64,000 nt of DNA from Tetrahymena elliotti 4EA (lineage: Eukaryota > Ciliophora > Oligohymenophorea > Hymenostomatida > Tetrahymenidae). Below are positions 40,241 through 53,223 of the stretch, in pieces (position 1 is the first letter of the stretch; each line of letters begins with the position of its first letter). The notes under the pieces are model-generated. The model had not been told where the DNA came from. It saw only the letters and a list, made by a program, of their open reading frames with translations, and did not search any database. The stretch is from positions 443,158 to 507,157 of the forward strand of contig JH720294.1 in assembly GCA_000231825.2 (NCBI GenBank). The letters are read 5' to 3'. A program made the position numbers and the translations under genes.

Positions 40241-43200
40241 TCAGTAAAATTCTATATTATAATCGACTTATAGCTACTTGTTATTAATTCTTTATTCATA
40301 TAGATACCTTAATAATTTTTCTGCTGAATAAAATTATTTAATTAGAAATCTTTGTGCATGCTTTAAATTATCTAAGGTAGTGTATTCTTGTTAGCATTCA
40401 ATATCATTTAACTACAAAATAAGTAGCCTTATTTGCATTTATTTCAAAAAACAATTTAAGCTTTGAAATTATTCATCGAAATCTATATATGGTTTGTCTA
40501 TTATCAAGATTATGCATTTATGTATAGAAAATTCTTAAGGCAGCTCCAGATTATTTTGATTTTTCTAATTTAAATAAAAAATAAGATAAATTTTATCTAG
40601 AAAAATAACTTACTTCAAATTTATGGTGGGATTTATCATTATTCTATTAGCCTTAGCTTAGCTTATTTTACTCAATTAATTATAAATTCTTATCAAAAAA
40701 GATATTGTTAACTGCATTTTTAACACACAAATGAAATAATTGATTAAATTAAATTTATTTAAGCAATTAATGACTGTTTTATTAATAAATATTTTAGATA
40801 TTTTGATTTTATAAATTACTTAAAATTTAATTTTTAGACTGCTTTTATTTTTTCATAGGCTTAGTTGAAATCAATAATGTATTATTTTCTATTTTTTCTT
40901 AAATTTTTGAATTATTTACATTTTAATTAAAATATTTTAAATTTTCACAATCAGAATCACAAATTTCATTTTGGGAAAATAGGCAAGAAAAGCAGTTGCA
41001 AGTATTAGCAAAGTTATTTTTTTAATGTTAGTCAACATATTCTTTATTTTTAATATCTAGCAACTAATTAGCTATAATTCCAGAATTTTAAGATATTTGA
41101 GTTTTGCATAAAAGTTTAAATAGTTATTAGAAATGCTATTCACCAAAACGATATTTGATAACTCCTAATCCATCTTCTTTAAACATAAGTATATTTTAAA
41201 TTATTTCATTTATTATCCAATGAGAGCTTTCTCTGTTTTTTTATTTAGAGCAGCAAACTACAACGGCAAGTTTAAATACTCTCTTTTACTGAAATTTATC
41301 AATAATATTATACAACTACTTGCTATATAAGTTTTTTTCAGCAAAAATACTTTGGATTAACTAGAGTACTTTATATTTCCCTTTATAAGAATAATACTTT
41401 TAATCCTCTAAACTTTAAGTTAATATGCTTAATGCTTCATATATTTTATTTTACTTCAGTAAAAGTTTTGCTTTCGAAATAGCCACAAAGCTTTAAAGAA
41501 TATCACAATTTTAATCATAAGCTAAATTCTTCAGCTCTGCTTATTAAGACAATCTCTTGTTTACACTTTTTTAAAAAGGAGAACTATTATATTATTATGT
41601 TGTTTTTACTCTGATTGGTCTAGTATTTGGGCTTGAATCAATAGCATAAGATATTCTTTTAGTTGTAAATTAGGTGTTTCTTTTAACATTACTTACAAAT
41701 AATTACTCTTATTTTTCAAAATTAAAATCTTCTTCTTCTCTATTACTATTATAATTTGAATAAGTTTCTTTTTTTTCATTATTTTCATCCTCATTTTAAA
41801 TTAATACTTGGGTAATCCTTGGTGTAATAAGTTAAGATTATTCGGTTTTATTATTTTATATTTATAACTATCCAAGGAATTCCTGTGAGGCTTTTCTATT
41901 TGTACTTAACTAATCTTTTAATAGTTTTTCATTAACATCAATCGGACTAAATAAAGTACCAATATCTTTTTATTCTTTAGCAGAAATCTGAGACACTAAA
42001 TATTAATTGGATTATATAGAATTTCTTGTTTTGAGATCTAAACCAATCTCATCAATTTATATTTTTTATTCCTAATCAACCTTTAGGTAATTTAAATCAT
42101 TATTAATTTGATCAAAAATGGTTTTTTTAGGATTCATTTTTTTTTACAGGAATACACTACTATCTTGAATTGTTTCTTTTTCTTCTATTTGATTCTCCAC
42201 ATAAAGATCTCCTATTTTTAAGGATTAATATTTTTTTAAATAAAATTAAAGAGGAAGTGAGGGGCAGATAGAAATGATTGCAAATCAAACAAAAAAATTT
42301 TAAATATTATGGTAGATTCCTTGTGCCTAATCCAAGCTCTTATTCATTCCTAAATATCATCACTGCCCTAAACAAGATAAAAAAAAAATTTTGAATAGTA
42401 TTTACTTTATTTTGTGATAAAACTGTTTTTCCTTGCTTTCATTTTTTTATCAAAGAAAATACTCTGCTTATTTGTATCAATAGTTTAATTAAATAAAATG
42501 CCAGCAGTTTCTTTTATAAGATTATTTTGGCGATTTATAATAGATGAGTGTTTTGCTTCTTTTTTAAGAGTATTTTGATTATTAGGCTTGTTTTACTCAT
42601 TTTTAGTAGATCTACTAGATGCAGTGCTTTTATTTCTCTTCCTCAACTATAGAAAGCTGTGAGCTTTCATAGATTGGTCTAAAGTAAATAGATTATCTTA
42701 TTCTTCTTATAATTTGATATCATACAAACTCTTAACTATTTCATATTAAATTTCTGCAGACTTCTAATCATCTAAAGAAATTAAATATTCTAAGATATAT
42801 ATTCTTAAAATAATTTCTCTTCCTAAATTTCCATCTTACATCTTTTAAGAAATCTTTAATAGATCATTAGCAACTGTTATGAGTTCTTCTACATAAAATA
42901 TATCTTAGATATTTTAGTTTTTTTAGTTAAAGCTTTAATTTTATTTAATTTACTCTTTGATTTCTTGCTCATAATAAGCATTCAAACACTTAAAATAATT
43001 GTATTTTCTATTAAATAAATTTTGAATTAATTCTAATTTTTCATTTCTAGTTTAAATTATTTCACTTGTCTCCTTTTTTCTGAACACTTAATCTTAAGTT
43101 GTCAAAACATTATTACTGATATCAACTTTTTTTTTAGTTTAATATATAGATGCTTTTGTTTATGTTGTTTGCCTTTGGGTACTTAGAAATTTTGATATTC

Positions 43201-45188
43201 TTTATTACATTTTTGCTAAATTATCAGAGTTTTCTCTATATAAGTTTAGTTCATCTTATGCATAAATAATTGATCTCTCATAATGATCTAGAGCTTCTAA
43301 ATATCGACCTTATAGAAAATGAATGTTGGCTAAATTATTATGGCAAATTCCTAGAGATTATTTATTTTAAAACTTCTCAAAAAAACTGATTTATAAATTT
43401 AGATTTAGAAGATTTTCACTGGGGTCTTCTTTTAAAAGATTTAAAGCTGAGTATCTAAGCATTTTAACTAAACTCGTAAAGCTTTCATACAATATCTTGG
43501 TATCTTCAGAGGAAAAGATATTATACAATTCAGTTTATTAGTCAAGATATTATGTATTTTAAGCTATTATGTATTCATTAATATCATCTAAATTAAGTTA
43601 GATGTTGCTAAATATCTTAATTAAATGATTCACAGGATATTAAATCATATGAGAAAATATTATTGAATATTTAAAAATTATGTATATCACTACTATAAGT
43701 AATACACCTAGAGAAACATTAGTTAAAATAAAAACTATTTTTTACTAGTCAAGAATTTTATTTGAAAAACTCATAAGCTCTTTTTCAGAAATAATGTCAA
43801 TAAGGATATATATATTAATGTAATTAAATTTATTAGGATAAGTTGAACTATAAGAGCTAGCATCATAATCAACATCACTGTCTAATTTTTCTACTGTGAA
43901 TAGTAAATTAAGAATTGCTATGTAATTATTTTCTGATTCATCTTAAAAATTATATTATAATTAAAATTTATTTGAAGTTATAATATCAGTAAAATCTAAA
44001 TATTTTTCTGTTTTAATCAGTCTGTTTGAATATTTTTATTTTATCATTAAGTATAATTAATTTAATGATTCAGATTTTCCTACTGAATCTCTTAGTATAT
44101 CTTAAAGTTTAATTGTCTTTGACATATCTAAATCCTATCTAGAATCATAAATAGCTACAAAGGAATAAGGATCAAAAATTATCTGATGAGTTTTTATATT
44201 TTAATACCCTTTAAAAAACTTCTTAAGATCTTCAACAAACATATAATCACAGAAGACTGAATAGAGTTATTTAGATCTAGTTAATGTTCTTTAGCATATT
44301 AAATTTATCAATTATTATTCTCCATTAAAACTTAATATTTATAGAGGTGGGTAAACTACCATACCTGGTCTTTATTTGCTAGCTAAGTACCAAAAACGGC
44401 ATCGTGTGTTGAAGGGATATTTATTTTTTGGGCAGCTTGGATTATCCACTTAATTACTAAAAGTAGTGTTCATATAATTAGAAAAAAAAACACCATGAGA
44501 ATTAAATGCAAAGATCTAATAGCCTAAATTTAATGTGGAATTTTTAGAATTTAAATATTAGTGAACATAAGCCCTTAAAATGAAATTAAGTCTATCGTTT
44601 CTAACAAGTTCTTATCTAGATTACCCATCTAATTCATCATATATAAGAGTTTAATCACTGTACCTATTTTTTACATTTTTTATAAATAAGAATTACTCAA
44701 AAGTATAGAATGGGTTAGGAGATAAATATACTTTCTGAATATAAACTAAGATATCAATTATTTTTTATAGAAGTAAAAGCTACTTCAAATACTTAATTTA
44801 TTTACCAATTTGACGCATAATAGTTGTTTTATAAAGCAATCTAAGTCTTTAATGGATCTTCTTGATTTTAGTATATTAGCTCTTAATTTAGTAAAAGAGG
44901 AGCATAATTTTAGTTGTATATGTACTCATCATTAGAAAGTTTTAATAATTATCTTCTAAGAACATATGCTTAAATTGATATTTCTTATAGTTACTTGTTA
45001 AGATTTTAAAAAGAAGCTATATTTAAACTCTTTGAGAAATTTACTTGAGCTTAAAATACACTCTAAGAAAGCTCATTCACAAAATCCTTTGTTAAATCGT
45101 AATATAAAAGAGTCATAATTATAGGAGGAATGCTAATCATAATTATGATAAAAAAAATTAAACAGAAAATCATCAATGGTATCTTCAT
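40241..45188 (-). CDS. P6: two-pass receptor-like protein with four exons
   Basis: Gene model complement(join(40241..40564,40614..42211,42406..44663,44806..45188)), 1520 residues. TM1 is at about 5-30. The introns are 44664-44805 (142 nt, splits Trp), 42212-42405 (194 nt, phase 1) and 40565-40613 (49 nt, donor GTAAGT, phase 0). The outside domain has the clear Cache motif FNTRCRFWYLAS, then VVYPPLQIL. TM2 near 437-460 is followed by YPVNHLIKIFSNI, which keeps the HAMP proline. The TPR unit is near 559-596. The vWA-like halves are FKLAVVVCCSKQK with EDGLGVIKY (about 1193) and HKCIILIIDKPYIDF in the last exon. It ends VDYNIEFY then TGA at 40241-40243. The 194-nt intron was found because the frame fails without it; with it the total 4563 nt is divisible by three. 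The last junction joins two parts that match the other paralogs across the splice. Confidence 0.85.
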
Positions 45189-46069
45189 TTTAAAAGAAAG
45201 TGCTGCTAAATAAAAAAGATTCTTAAGTAGCTAAAATTAGCAAGATATAATTCTTGCAGCTATTTGCTATACCCTATCTTGAATTGTATAGCTTTATTAT
45301 CCTTATTATCAATATTATAAAATATTTTGATTACTATTTTTTAGTATTATTTGTAAGATATTAATTAATTCTTCTAATTAAACATAAGTGAAATTTTGTG
45401 ATCTACAATGTCGTAATATTTGCTTAATTTTTAATTATTAATTTTTGTACAGTATTTTTTCACAAAATAAGTAACAATCATAAAGTAAAATCAAATAGTA
45501 AGTGTTTAGTTTTTAGATTTTTTGTTAACATAATAGCTCTCTAAATCGATATAGATTAATTTACTTTCTATCCTTTTTGTTTTTTTAGAAAAATTGATAG
45601 AGTGAATTTAAAATGATGAAATTAAATCAATCAATTTTCCTTTTCATATATTCAAACAAAAATTTAAATAAAAAAGAGAGCAGTAGATATTCTGAACTTA
45701 AAAGAGCTAATAAATAATAATGTCGGATTCATACCTGATTTTGAATCTTAACTCCCAAATAAACCATCATACTCCTTCTAAAAACACCTGAAAATTAGGA
45801 TTTTATGAGTAAAAAATATTTTATTAAATTTTAAAAAATGATAAATTTAATATTTTTAGTTTTGTTAAATAATGTTCTCTAAAAGAGAAATTTTTATCAA
45901 TTGCTAAATTTAATTTTTTATTTGGAGATAGAGTCACTGCAGGAGGAGGGAAGCATTCATTTTAGAAAGAAAATATTTCATTCAAAATGATTGCACCCAT
46001 AAAAATTTAATGCTCCAACAAAAATTTATACAATTAAAAAATTAAATATTATTATTCATTTTTAATGAA
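45189..46069. other. Spacer between P6 start and the unresolved gene
   Basis: AT-rich; no gene seen. A slightly GC-richer patch (GGAGGAGGGAAGC) lies near 45942. Confidence 0.5.
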
Positions 46070-46960
46070 TCAAAAACTTAATTACAAAAATATTTAATTT
46101 ATACTCAGTCTTTGAAGCTTGAAAGGTCTTTCATAATATTTAGAGTGATAAGTATTATTTTATAGATTGTTTTTTTAGTTGGTGACTCTATTACTTCATC
46201 CATACCATCTTTTTAAAAATCTCAATTATTTTTAAAATATATTTCTTATTGAGTACTCGTTTTAATGATGGATTTGTTGATGTAGATATTATTTGGTTTT
46301 ATATTCCTTGCAAAAAAATTTATTCTTGCCTTTTTCAGTATTGCAAAAAGTTTAAAGAGCTAATTTTTCCTCAGGTACTAGGATAGGTTTTTTTGAGAAC
46401 CACTTATCTATTAATTTAAAATATGTATTGGATCACTAGCATAGATGAAGTTTAAGCTGGCCTTCTTATTACGAATAATGTTCTTCCTCTATTACTTAGC
46501 AGATATATACTCCTTTTGAAGATGGGGAGTTATTGGCATAGAGTTAGATTCTTCTTCTATGTTAGTAAGAGCTGACTTGTTTTCTTGGATAGTGAAGAGT
46601 AGGTATCATTTTAATGGATGATTGGGTAGATTTACAATTTTTCTACATTTTTTGTGAGGTCTTTTTTCTTTTTTTTATCTTTAGATTAGAAGACTATATA
46701 TCTTAGCTGCTCAGTATCAATTTTTTTTATTTCACTAAAAATTATTTTAAGTTTTTTCCTCTTGATTTTTGAGGTTTTTATGATTTTTAAATTAAAAGAA
46801 TAAACAAAATTTAAGATCCTCTTTTCATCAGACTGTTCACAAAGCATTCCAAGAATTAAATTGTTCTCTTCAGCATTGAATAATATAAATTCCTTGATCT
46901 GGTTTCTCTTATCAATTAATTTATTGTTAGTAAAATTAAGTTAATTAATCTGTAAAAAAA
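46070..46960 (-). CDS. Possible minus-strand gene, unknown function, frame unresolved
   Basis: This stretch is less AT-rich than the spacers around it. One frame, read with the ciliate code from about 46940 down to about 46630, gives a protein-like sequence: KLIDKRNQIKEFILFNAEEN, then LGMLCEQSDEKRILNFVYSF and a Lys-rich part. A splice acceptor-like TTTTTTTTTACAG stands just before it. Lower down, a different frame looks more protein-like (ESNSMPITPHLQKEYISAKQ, then SLNFIYASDPIHILNQ), ending at TGA near 46230. I could not find a splice pair that joins the two in phase. A 79-nt candidate intron (GTAAATC to TAACATAG) joins the first frame to a third one instead. It is not a member of the receptor family and I recognise no domain. 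It may be a short gene with an unusual intron, or a decaying one. Confidence 0.4.
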
Positions 46961-47093
46961 AATTTCTTAATAATTTTATAATTTTCTCTTTTTAAATTTA
47001 CAGTTTTTTAAAAAATAATAATTTTTTTAGCAATCTTGACGAAGGAAATTCACAGTATTTAAAAGAAAAGTAGTAAAATAGACAATAAAATTA

Positions 47094-47150
47094 AATAAAC
47101 GAAGCATTTTGCTTAAACTAAATATTCTCTGAAAAATTATTGAAGGTAAA
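47094..47150 (-). repeat. Degenerate copy of the region at and below the P7 stop
   Basis: The plus-strand blocks GAAGCATTTTGCTTAAAC and AAATATTCTCTGAAAAAT resemble GAAGTACTTTGCTTAAAAG and AAATATACTCTCAAAAAAT at 47243-47297, which span the P7 stop. The two copies lie about 150 bp apart in the same orientation. This is the third array gene with a decayed copy of its own 3' end just downstream. Confidence 0.5.
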
Positions 47151-47281
47151 AAATAATTCTATATTGAATTAAAAAATAAATAAGATATGTTAAATAGAAA
47201 ATTGTTATAATAATATAAAAAATTAAAAGGGCATAGAAGAATTATTTAAATGAAGTACTTTGCTTAAAAGCAAATATACTC

Positions 47282-50200
47282 TCAAAAAATCATAAAGAAA
47301 ACCGTTTAAAAATACTCTACATTTTATGCAATATATTTTTACTAGATTTATTCTCTTTAATTAAATATGTATTATAATAATTTTTCGTAGCTATAAAAAA
47401 ATTGTACAAAAGTTTGTTAAAATGTTTAGTGGTTTGATAGCTCTGGCTTCTCTTCAATTGATATACTTTCTCCCATTTACAAACATAATAATTCAACATT
47501 TATGTTTTCTACTAAGCTGCATAATTCTTCATAAAGAGTGTTTTTTTTAAAGCCTTCTTAATCTATCAATAAAATAATAAACTTTTTATATTTTTTATGA
47601 AAGATATTGTTTTATTGTTCAAAGTCTTCTTAGCTCTCTACTATTTAAGAAGTTTTAGTTTCTTATAATTAATTTAAATTTTAAAATGAATTTATATTTA
47701 ATTCTTCGATAAATTCTGAATTTTGATTAATTTATTCTTTTATAAAATATTAATTTTTGTTATTCTATTTTTATTATTAATTGTTAAATTAATAGTGTCG
47801 TTTGCTTAGCAGGTAATTCATATATTAATTGTTAAATAAATGAAAAAAAATGCTTTTACGTATTCCTAAATGGATAATCAAATTAAATTTTTATAAAAAT
47901 TTCTCATTATTCTCAGATTGGTTTTATTCGTTTGAATTATCATTGAACTGTTAAAATTCACTTTCATTCAAAATCGAATCTTAAACTAAAAATTTACTAT
48001 TATTATATTAAATTGATTTTCCATTACATTAAGAATATTGCCTATCTAATTAGCTGCTAATATTGCTGGAATTCTTAGAATAATTTCCAAAACTTGATTA
48101 AAGAAATTAACTTTAATTACTATAATTCTCAATAGTGTTAGTTTTAGATTTTTCAGAATAAATATTTTCTTGTGAGTTTGTATTTTGATTTGTATTCTCT
48201 ATAAAATCTTAATTTGTATGATTAAATTAAGAGAAATTACTTTGTCTCTTTTCATAATTTTCATTATAAATATCAAAGCTTTATTATGGTTTCCTGCCAT
48301 TAACAACAGGACTATTACTGTAAAGAGACTTTGGACTACCTGAGTATTTAGAATAGACACTCACATTCTTTTTTAAACTTGGCTGGTTAAGAAGAATTTC
48401 TATTTCAGTTTAACCCTTGCTTTCATTATTTTAGCTTGGATATTATTATTTCAAAAAATTAAGTAAAAAAACTAGATTATTATCAACAAATTCTCTGTTT
48501 TTATTAATATCTGATTTTTTTATCGGATGTAAAATTTATATTATATCTTCCAATTAATTATCTTCTTCAAGATTTTCTAGATAAGCTAATACACCAAAAG
48601 TATCTTCGTCGTTTGTCATAACTTAGCTAATTATTTCTTGACAGATTTGATAGGAAGTGTACTTGTTAATGTCTTATTAGCAAAATGAGAATAAATTTAT
48701 TTTAAAAACAGTAATTTCTTTAAATCTCTAAACTTGATTCTGTAAGGGTTCAAATTCAAAGTTCATACTTTGTTTAAAGATAAAACTTAAAAATTTAAGC
48801 AATTTTTATTTTGTATATGTTTGATAACATTACGAGTTTTAAATAGAAGCAGAAATTACTCTAGCTGCCTCATACCTTTAACCTTCCTTCATAAAAATTA
48901 AACTCTATATGATTGTGTAATAAGATTTCATAATCTCAAAGGGATAATCATACTTTTGTATTAATCTCTCATCTATTTCTTTATAAAAGCAAACCTTTTT
49001 ATATATGCTTTAGTATTTTATTATTTTTTTTAAATGGGTGTAAAAATTTTATTTCTCTAAACTTTTGGGTTCTGCTATATTTTATATTGAAGTTATTGAA
49101 TATTTTCCACAGCTCTCTATTTCTTTTGAATTTTGTTTTATTTTATTTTAAAATGAAAAGCCTAACTTACTTTCTTCCAACTTATTGAATTATGAGTAGT
49201 TTAATTGCTTCGGCTATTTCATATATGAGCCAGGGTTTTCTATTTTACCAAAAGAAGATCCTCTTAGATTATCTTATTTTATATTATTTTAAATATTTTT
49301 TAATGTCTAGGCCTATAGAGGATATTCTAATTTTGTTTTAGACTCAATTTTCTTTATAAAATTGGATTACTTACTCTGTCTTATGGTATTTTATGATTAG
49401 TTACAAATATATTGAAATGAAAATTTTTTTTGACTTGCAAAGTATTTTAAAAACTGAGATTAATTATAGCTTTCTCTTTCTTCTTTGTAATTTTTTACTA
49501 ATTTTTAGTATGACTGCTTCTTTTTTCTTTTTTTTTAGTTTTATTTATCATCATTATCATTATCGTAATCAAATGGAATTACAATACTTTATTTAGTCAT
49601 TTATTAATATTTTTAAATTAATTTTATTCCTTAAATTTTATCTTGTTCAAATTGATTCTACCCTTTACTTCTTATTTAAACTAAGTCAAATTCTTCTTTG
49701 AGCTCAAGATCTTTCTTAACTTTTTCAAGCTAAATTTTTGCTTGTTAAATATCATTGATTGAATATTTGATAAAGCAAAGTTCTAACTCTAAAAATATTT
49801 TCCTTCCTTGACTAAACTCTAACAAGCTTCCTAAATTATCTAATTCGTTTAAAAGTACTTCAATTTCTTCCCAAAGTACGTTATAAAATCCTTATTTTTC
49901 ATAGTAAGCCAATAAGCATTTATAGTAGTTGTATTTTCTATTAAACAAGTTCTCTAACAAAATAATATTTTTTCTCTCTAAAATTTGAACTTAACTCTTC
50001 TGCTTGTTTCTGAATTAGCAAACTAATTTTATTTAAATAATTTTTAAAATTTTAATTTTACTCATAAAAAAAATATAATCTATCTCCATATTGAATTTGT
50101 ATAAATTTAACATTTAGTGTTAAATGCTATATAAAATTTTTATTAACCAAGTTTTTTCCTATATTTTTAGTTAACTGAATATGTTAATTCCATAATCAAA

Positions 50201-52369
50201 GATAGATTATATTTTATTTAAAAGATACTGCACAAATCCCAAAAACTAGAAGTATCCATAAGTAGTAAATTTTACTACTAAATTTTAATAATTTTTTAAG
50301 AAAAATGAGCAAATAGTATTTAGCTGCTTATTTGGTATTATTTTATGGTAATTAAACAAAAAATATAGGTACCTATGCTAGTTTAGTAGTGTGAGTAGTC
50401 ATTTTACCTATAATTAGCTTCTTTATAATGCTACAACTCCATTTTAGCACACACAATTGAATTTTAATAGTTTTCAAGAGCCTCAAAATATCTTTTTTCA
50501 AAGAAGTGTAAATTAGCTATGTTATTATATAAAATTCCCATCTCTTAGTAGTTAGTAAATCTCTTAAAAAACTAAGTTTGGATGTTCATGGAAAGTAAAG
50601 TCTGACATTAATTTTCTAGAAATATATTTTACTATCTATATTTTACCATTTTAATGAGATTCTGAAGAGTTTCATATAAAGTAAAAGTATCTTAAGATTC
50701 AAATATATCTTCTACTTTAAGATCACCAAAAACTTTTTCCTCAATAATAATCAACTCTTTAACATCTTCTGGCTATGTTTAAATTTACTTGAATATATCT
50801 ATTAAGTAATTTATTGGATGTATTATTGTTTTATAAATTTAATTTGAGTAATAAAATATAGCTATAAAAATGATGCTAAAAATAATTATGAAAATTAAGG
50901 CTAATATCCTAAACTGCATTTTTAGTAAAATTAAAAGACTAGCTGCTTCAAGTTCTACCTAATCAAACTTAAACAAATCAGATAATAAAAATAGAAAATT
51001 GAGATTAAATCCATTTTTTTAAAGATTATTAGGATGATAGATCAATGATAAAGGTGTGTAATACATAACTATACCGGAATCTTAATAAGTATGTTCAGAC
51101 TGATTATATTAATTTCTAAAGGCTTCTTTTGTATCTAAATCTTAAGAGTTTTATAACAGTTAACTAATTTGCTTAAAGTAATCTTAAAATGAATTTAATG
51201 CTTAGCACTCTTAATTCTTTGAATTTGATATACAATTATAATAGTTCTGCTAATAGTTATTATTTATTTATTCTTAATTATTTATAAAATATAATATACT
51301 GTATGTGTTTATACTTCCTTCATTAACTTAATAAAATTACTCTTCAAGGTTTAAAATAATTTAATTGCACATAATTAAATTTTGAATAATATTATTAACG
51401 GTGCTAAATTATTGATTATATATACTTTAGCATTAAATAAAACTAGTTGAATTTTGTAAAGCTCCACTCTAAATTTTATCTTAATTTTATGACTTTTAGA
51501 AATAAGTTGACTAGTTTATTGATTACTAAAACCACTCTAGACAATTTAAATCAAAAATTTAATTAATATTGATTTAACAATTTCTATCAAATATTGATTA
51601 AGGGACTTATTCAATTATTTAAGGAGACAAGATAATATAGTCAGAAGGCTTATTAATAATTTTATTATTATATTGCACAGCTAAAAAAGATTCTTTTATT
51701 TAAATAGGATTACTTTTTGATTAAGCAGCAATTAAGTCTCTACTTATTTAGAAAGTTTTTGTCAATAAGCATAAAACATTCATATGGGCTAATTCCTTAA
51801 AGCTTAAACCTTATTCAGATAAATTCTTATTTTATTAACTCTAGGCCCTATATTTTAAAGTAGAAGTTAAGAATTTATAAGTTATTTTTTAAAATAGAAT
51901 GAATTTTTCAACTTAAAACTAAATAAAAGGATTAAGTTACAAAATTAAAGTTTTAGTTTAAAGCAAAATATTACCAAAATAATAAGCTGGATGGGTTTTT
52001 CAAAAATAATTTTAAAATTTCACTATCTTCACTTCCTTCTACTAGTTTCAAAGTATTAGCTAATGGAGGAACAAAAAATTTATTTAAAATTATTTCATTC
52101 TTGATGAGCCTATCGTAAAACTGCTAAATTAAATAGCTTTATCCAGAATAATCATTCAACTAATTTTAAACAAATTATGTTTTAAATTGATTAATTTATG
52201 AAGTAACTAGCCTATATTCTTTCTCAAGAACTAGCATCATGTTATCCATATTTTAAGAATAATTATCTAAATTCAAATAGATTATGAAGGCAACCCCAAC
52301 AACTTATAATAAAATCGGAATACAAATCAGCGATAGGATTTGTAAATATAATTTCTTTATATGTTTCAT
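47282..52369 (-). CDS. P7: two-pass receptor-like protein
   Basis: Gene model complement(join(47282..50009,50408..51847,51975..52369)), 1520 residues. TM1 is at about 7-30. Introns: 51848-51974 (127 nt, splits Trp) and 50010-50407 (398 nt, phase 2, directly after the TPR unit). The outside domain has a Cache-type motif FDLNCLEWF with many Asn and Gln. TM2 is near 436-459, followed by HPINYLIDIFKQI, a good HAMP-like match with its proline. The TPR unit near 561 has MGILYNNIANLHFFEKRY. A second helical block has LFNRKYNYYKCLLAYYEKQ and LWEEIEVLLNELDNL. The vWA-like halves are FKINLFSFCQQD with DEDTFGVLAY (about 1040) and YKKFIILLIDQEG (about 1428). As in P5, the usual end is followed by TAA read as Gln, extending the protein to TGA at 47282-47284. 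Total 4563 nt is divisible by three only with the 398-nt intron. Confidence 0.86.
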
Positions 52370-53223
52370 TTAATTGCTGCCTACTCAAACCTCTAATTTT
52401 TAAGCTCTAAATAATTTTTAATTCACCTTATTTAATATCTTACTAAATTGCAAATAACTTTTATATTAAATTTTTGTTATTAAAAATCAAAGCTAATAAT
52501 AATTTAATTTACCTATTTATTGTTATCTATGACTCATTCAAGTAATATTAATTTGGTTGGGTTTATTTGAAAAAATTTTTCTTATTTATTCATTTAAAAT
52601 TGCTAACATTTAACTCAATATAATATAGATGTTAAATATATCAAATTAGCAGCATTTTAATTCACCTTTTACTCATGTAGTAAAAAGTTAAATTAGCTCA
52701 AATACATAAAAAAATAATTTCAACAACTATCCATTAAAAATGTGAATTCAAAAAAAATCATTTTAAATACTTTAATAAATAAATAATTTTCTTTTTAGAT
52801 GACATTTATTTTTATGTTTAAAGAAGTAATAATTAAACTAAATACAGTATTAATATCTAAATTTATTTAAAAATTAATTTACTAAAATTAAATAAAAATG
52901 CTTTATTTAAAATTTCATTCATAATTTTAAATAATATTAATCCTATTATTAGATTAGAAGATCAAAATACAATATGTTCTAGTAGACTTTGATGATTTAA
53001 AATTTATCATAATTAAAATTCTATAAAAAAGTCCTGTACAAATTTAATAACAAGATTATTTGAATATAATAGAAGAAATAACAAAAAGAAAAACTGTTAA
53101 AATATTATGAATTAAAACTAATTCTAAACAAAAAAGTTTTTAATATTAAATTAAGATTTAAATTATTTATTTTAAGTTAATGGGATATTTAATTAAAATT
53201 GGTTACTATGATTTTTTTAAGCT
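52370..53223. other. Spacer between P7 start and P8 stop
   Basis: About 0.85 kb, among the most AT-rich parts of the window. No gene seen. Confidence 0.6.
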
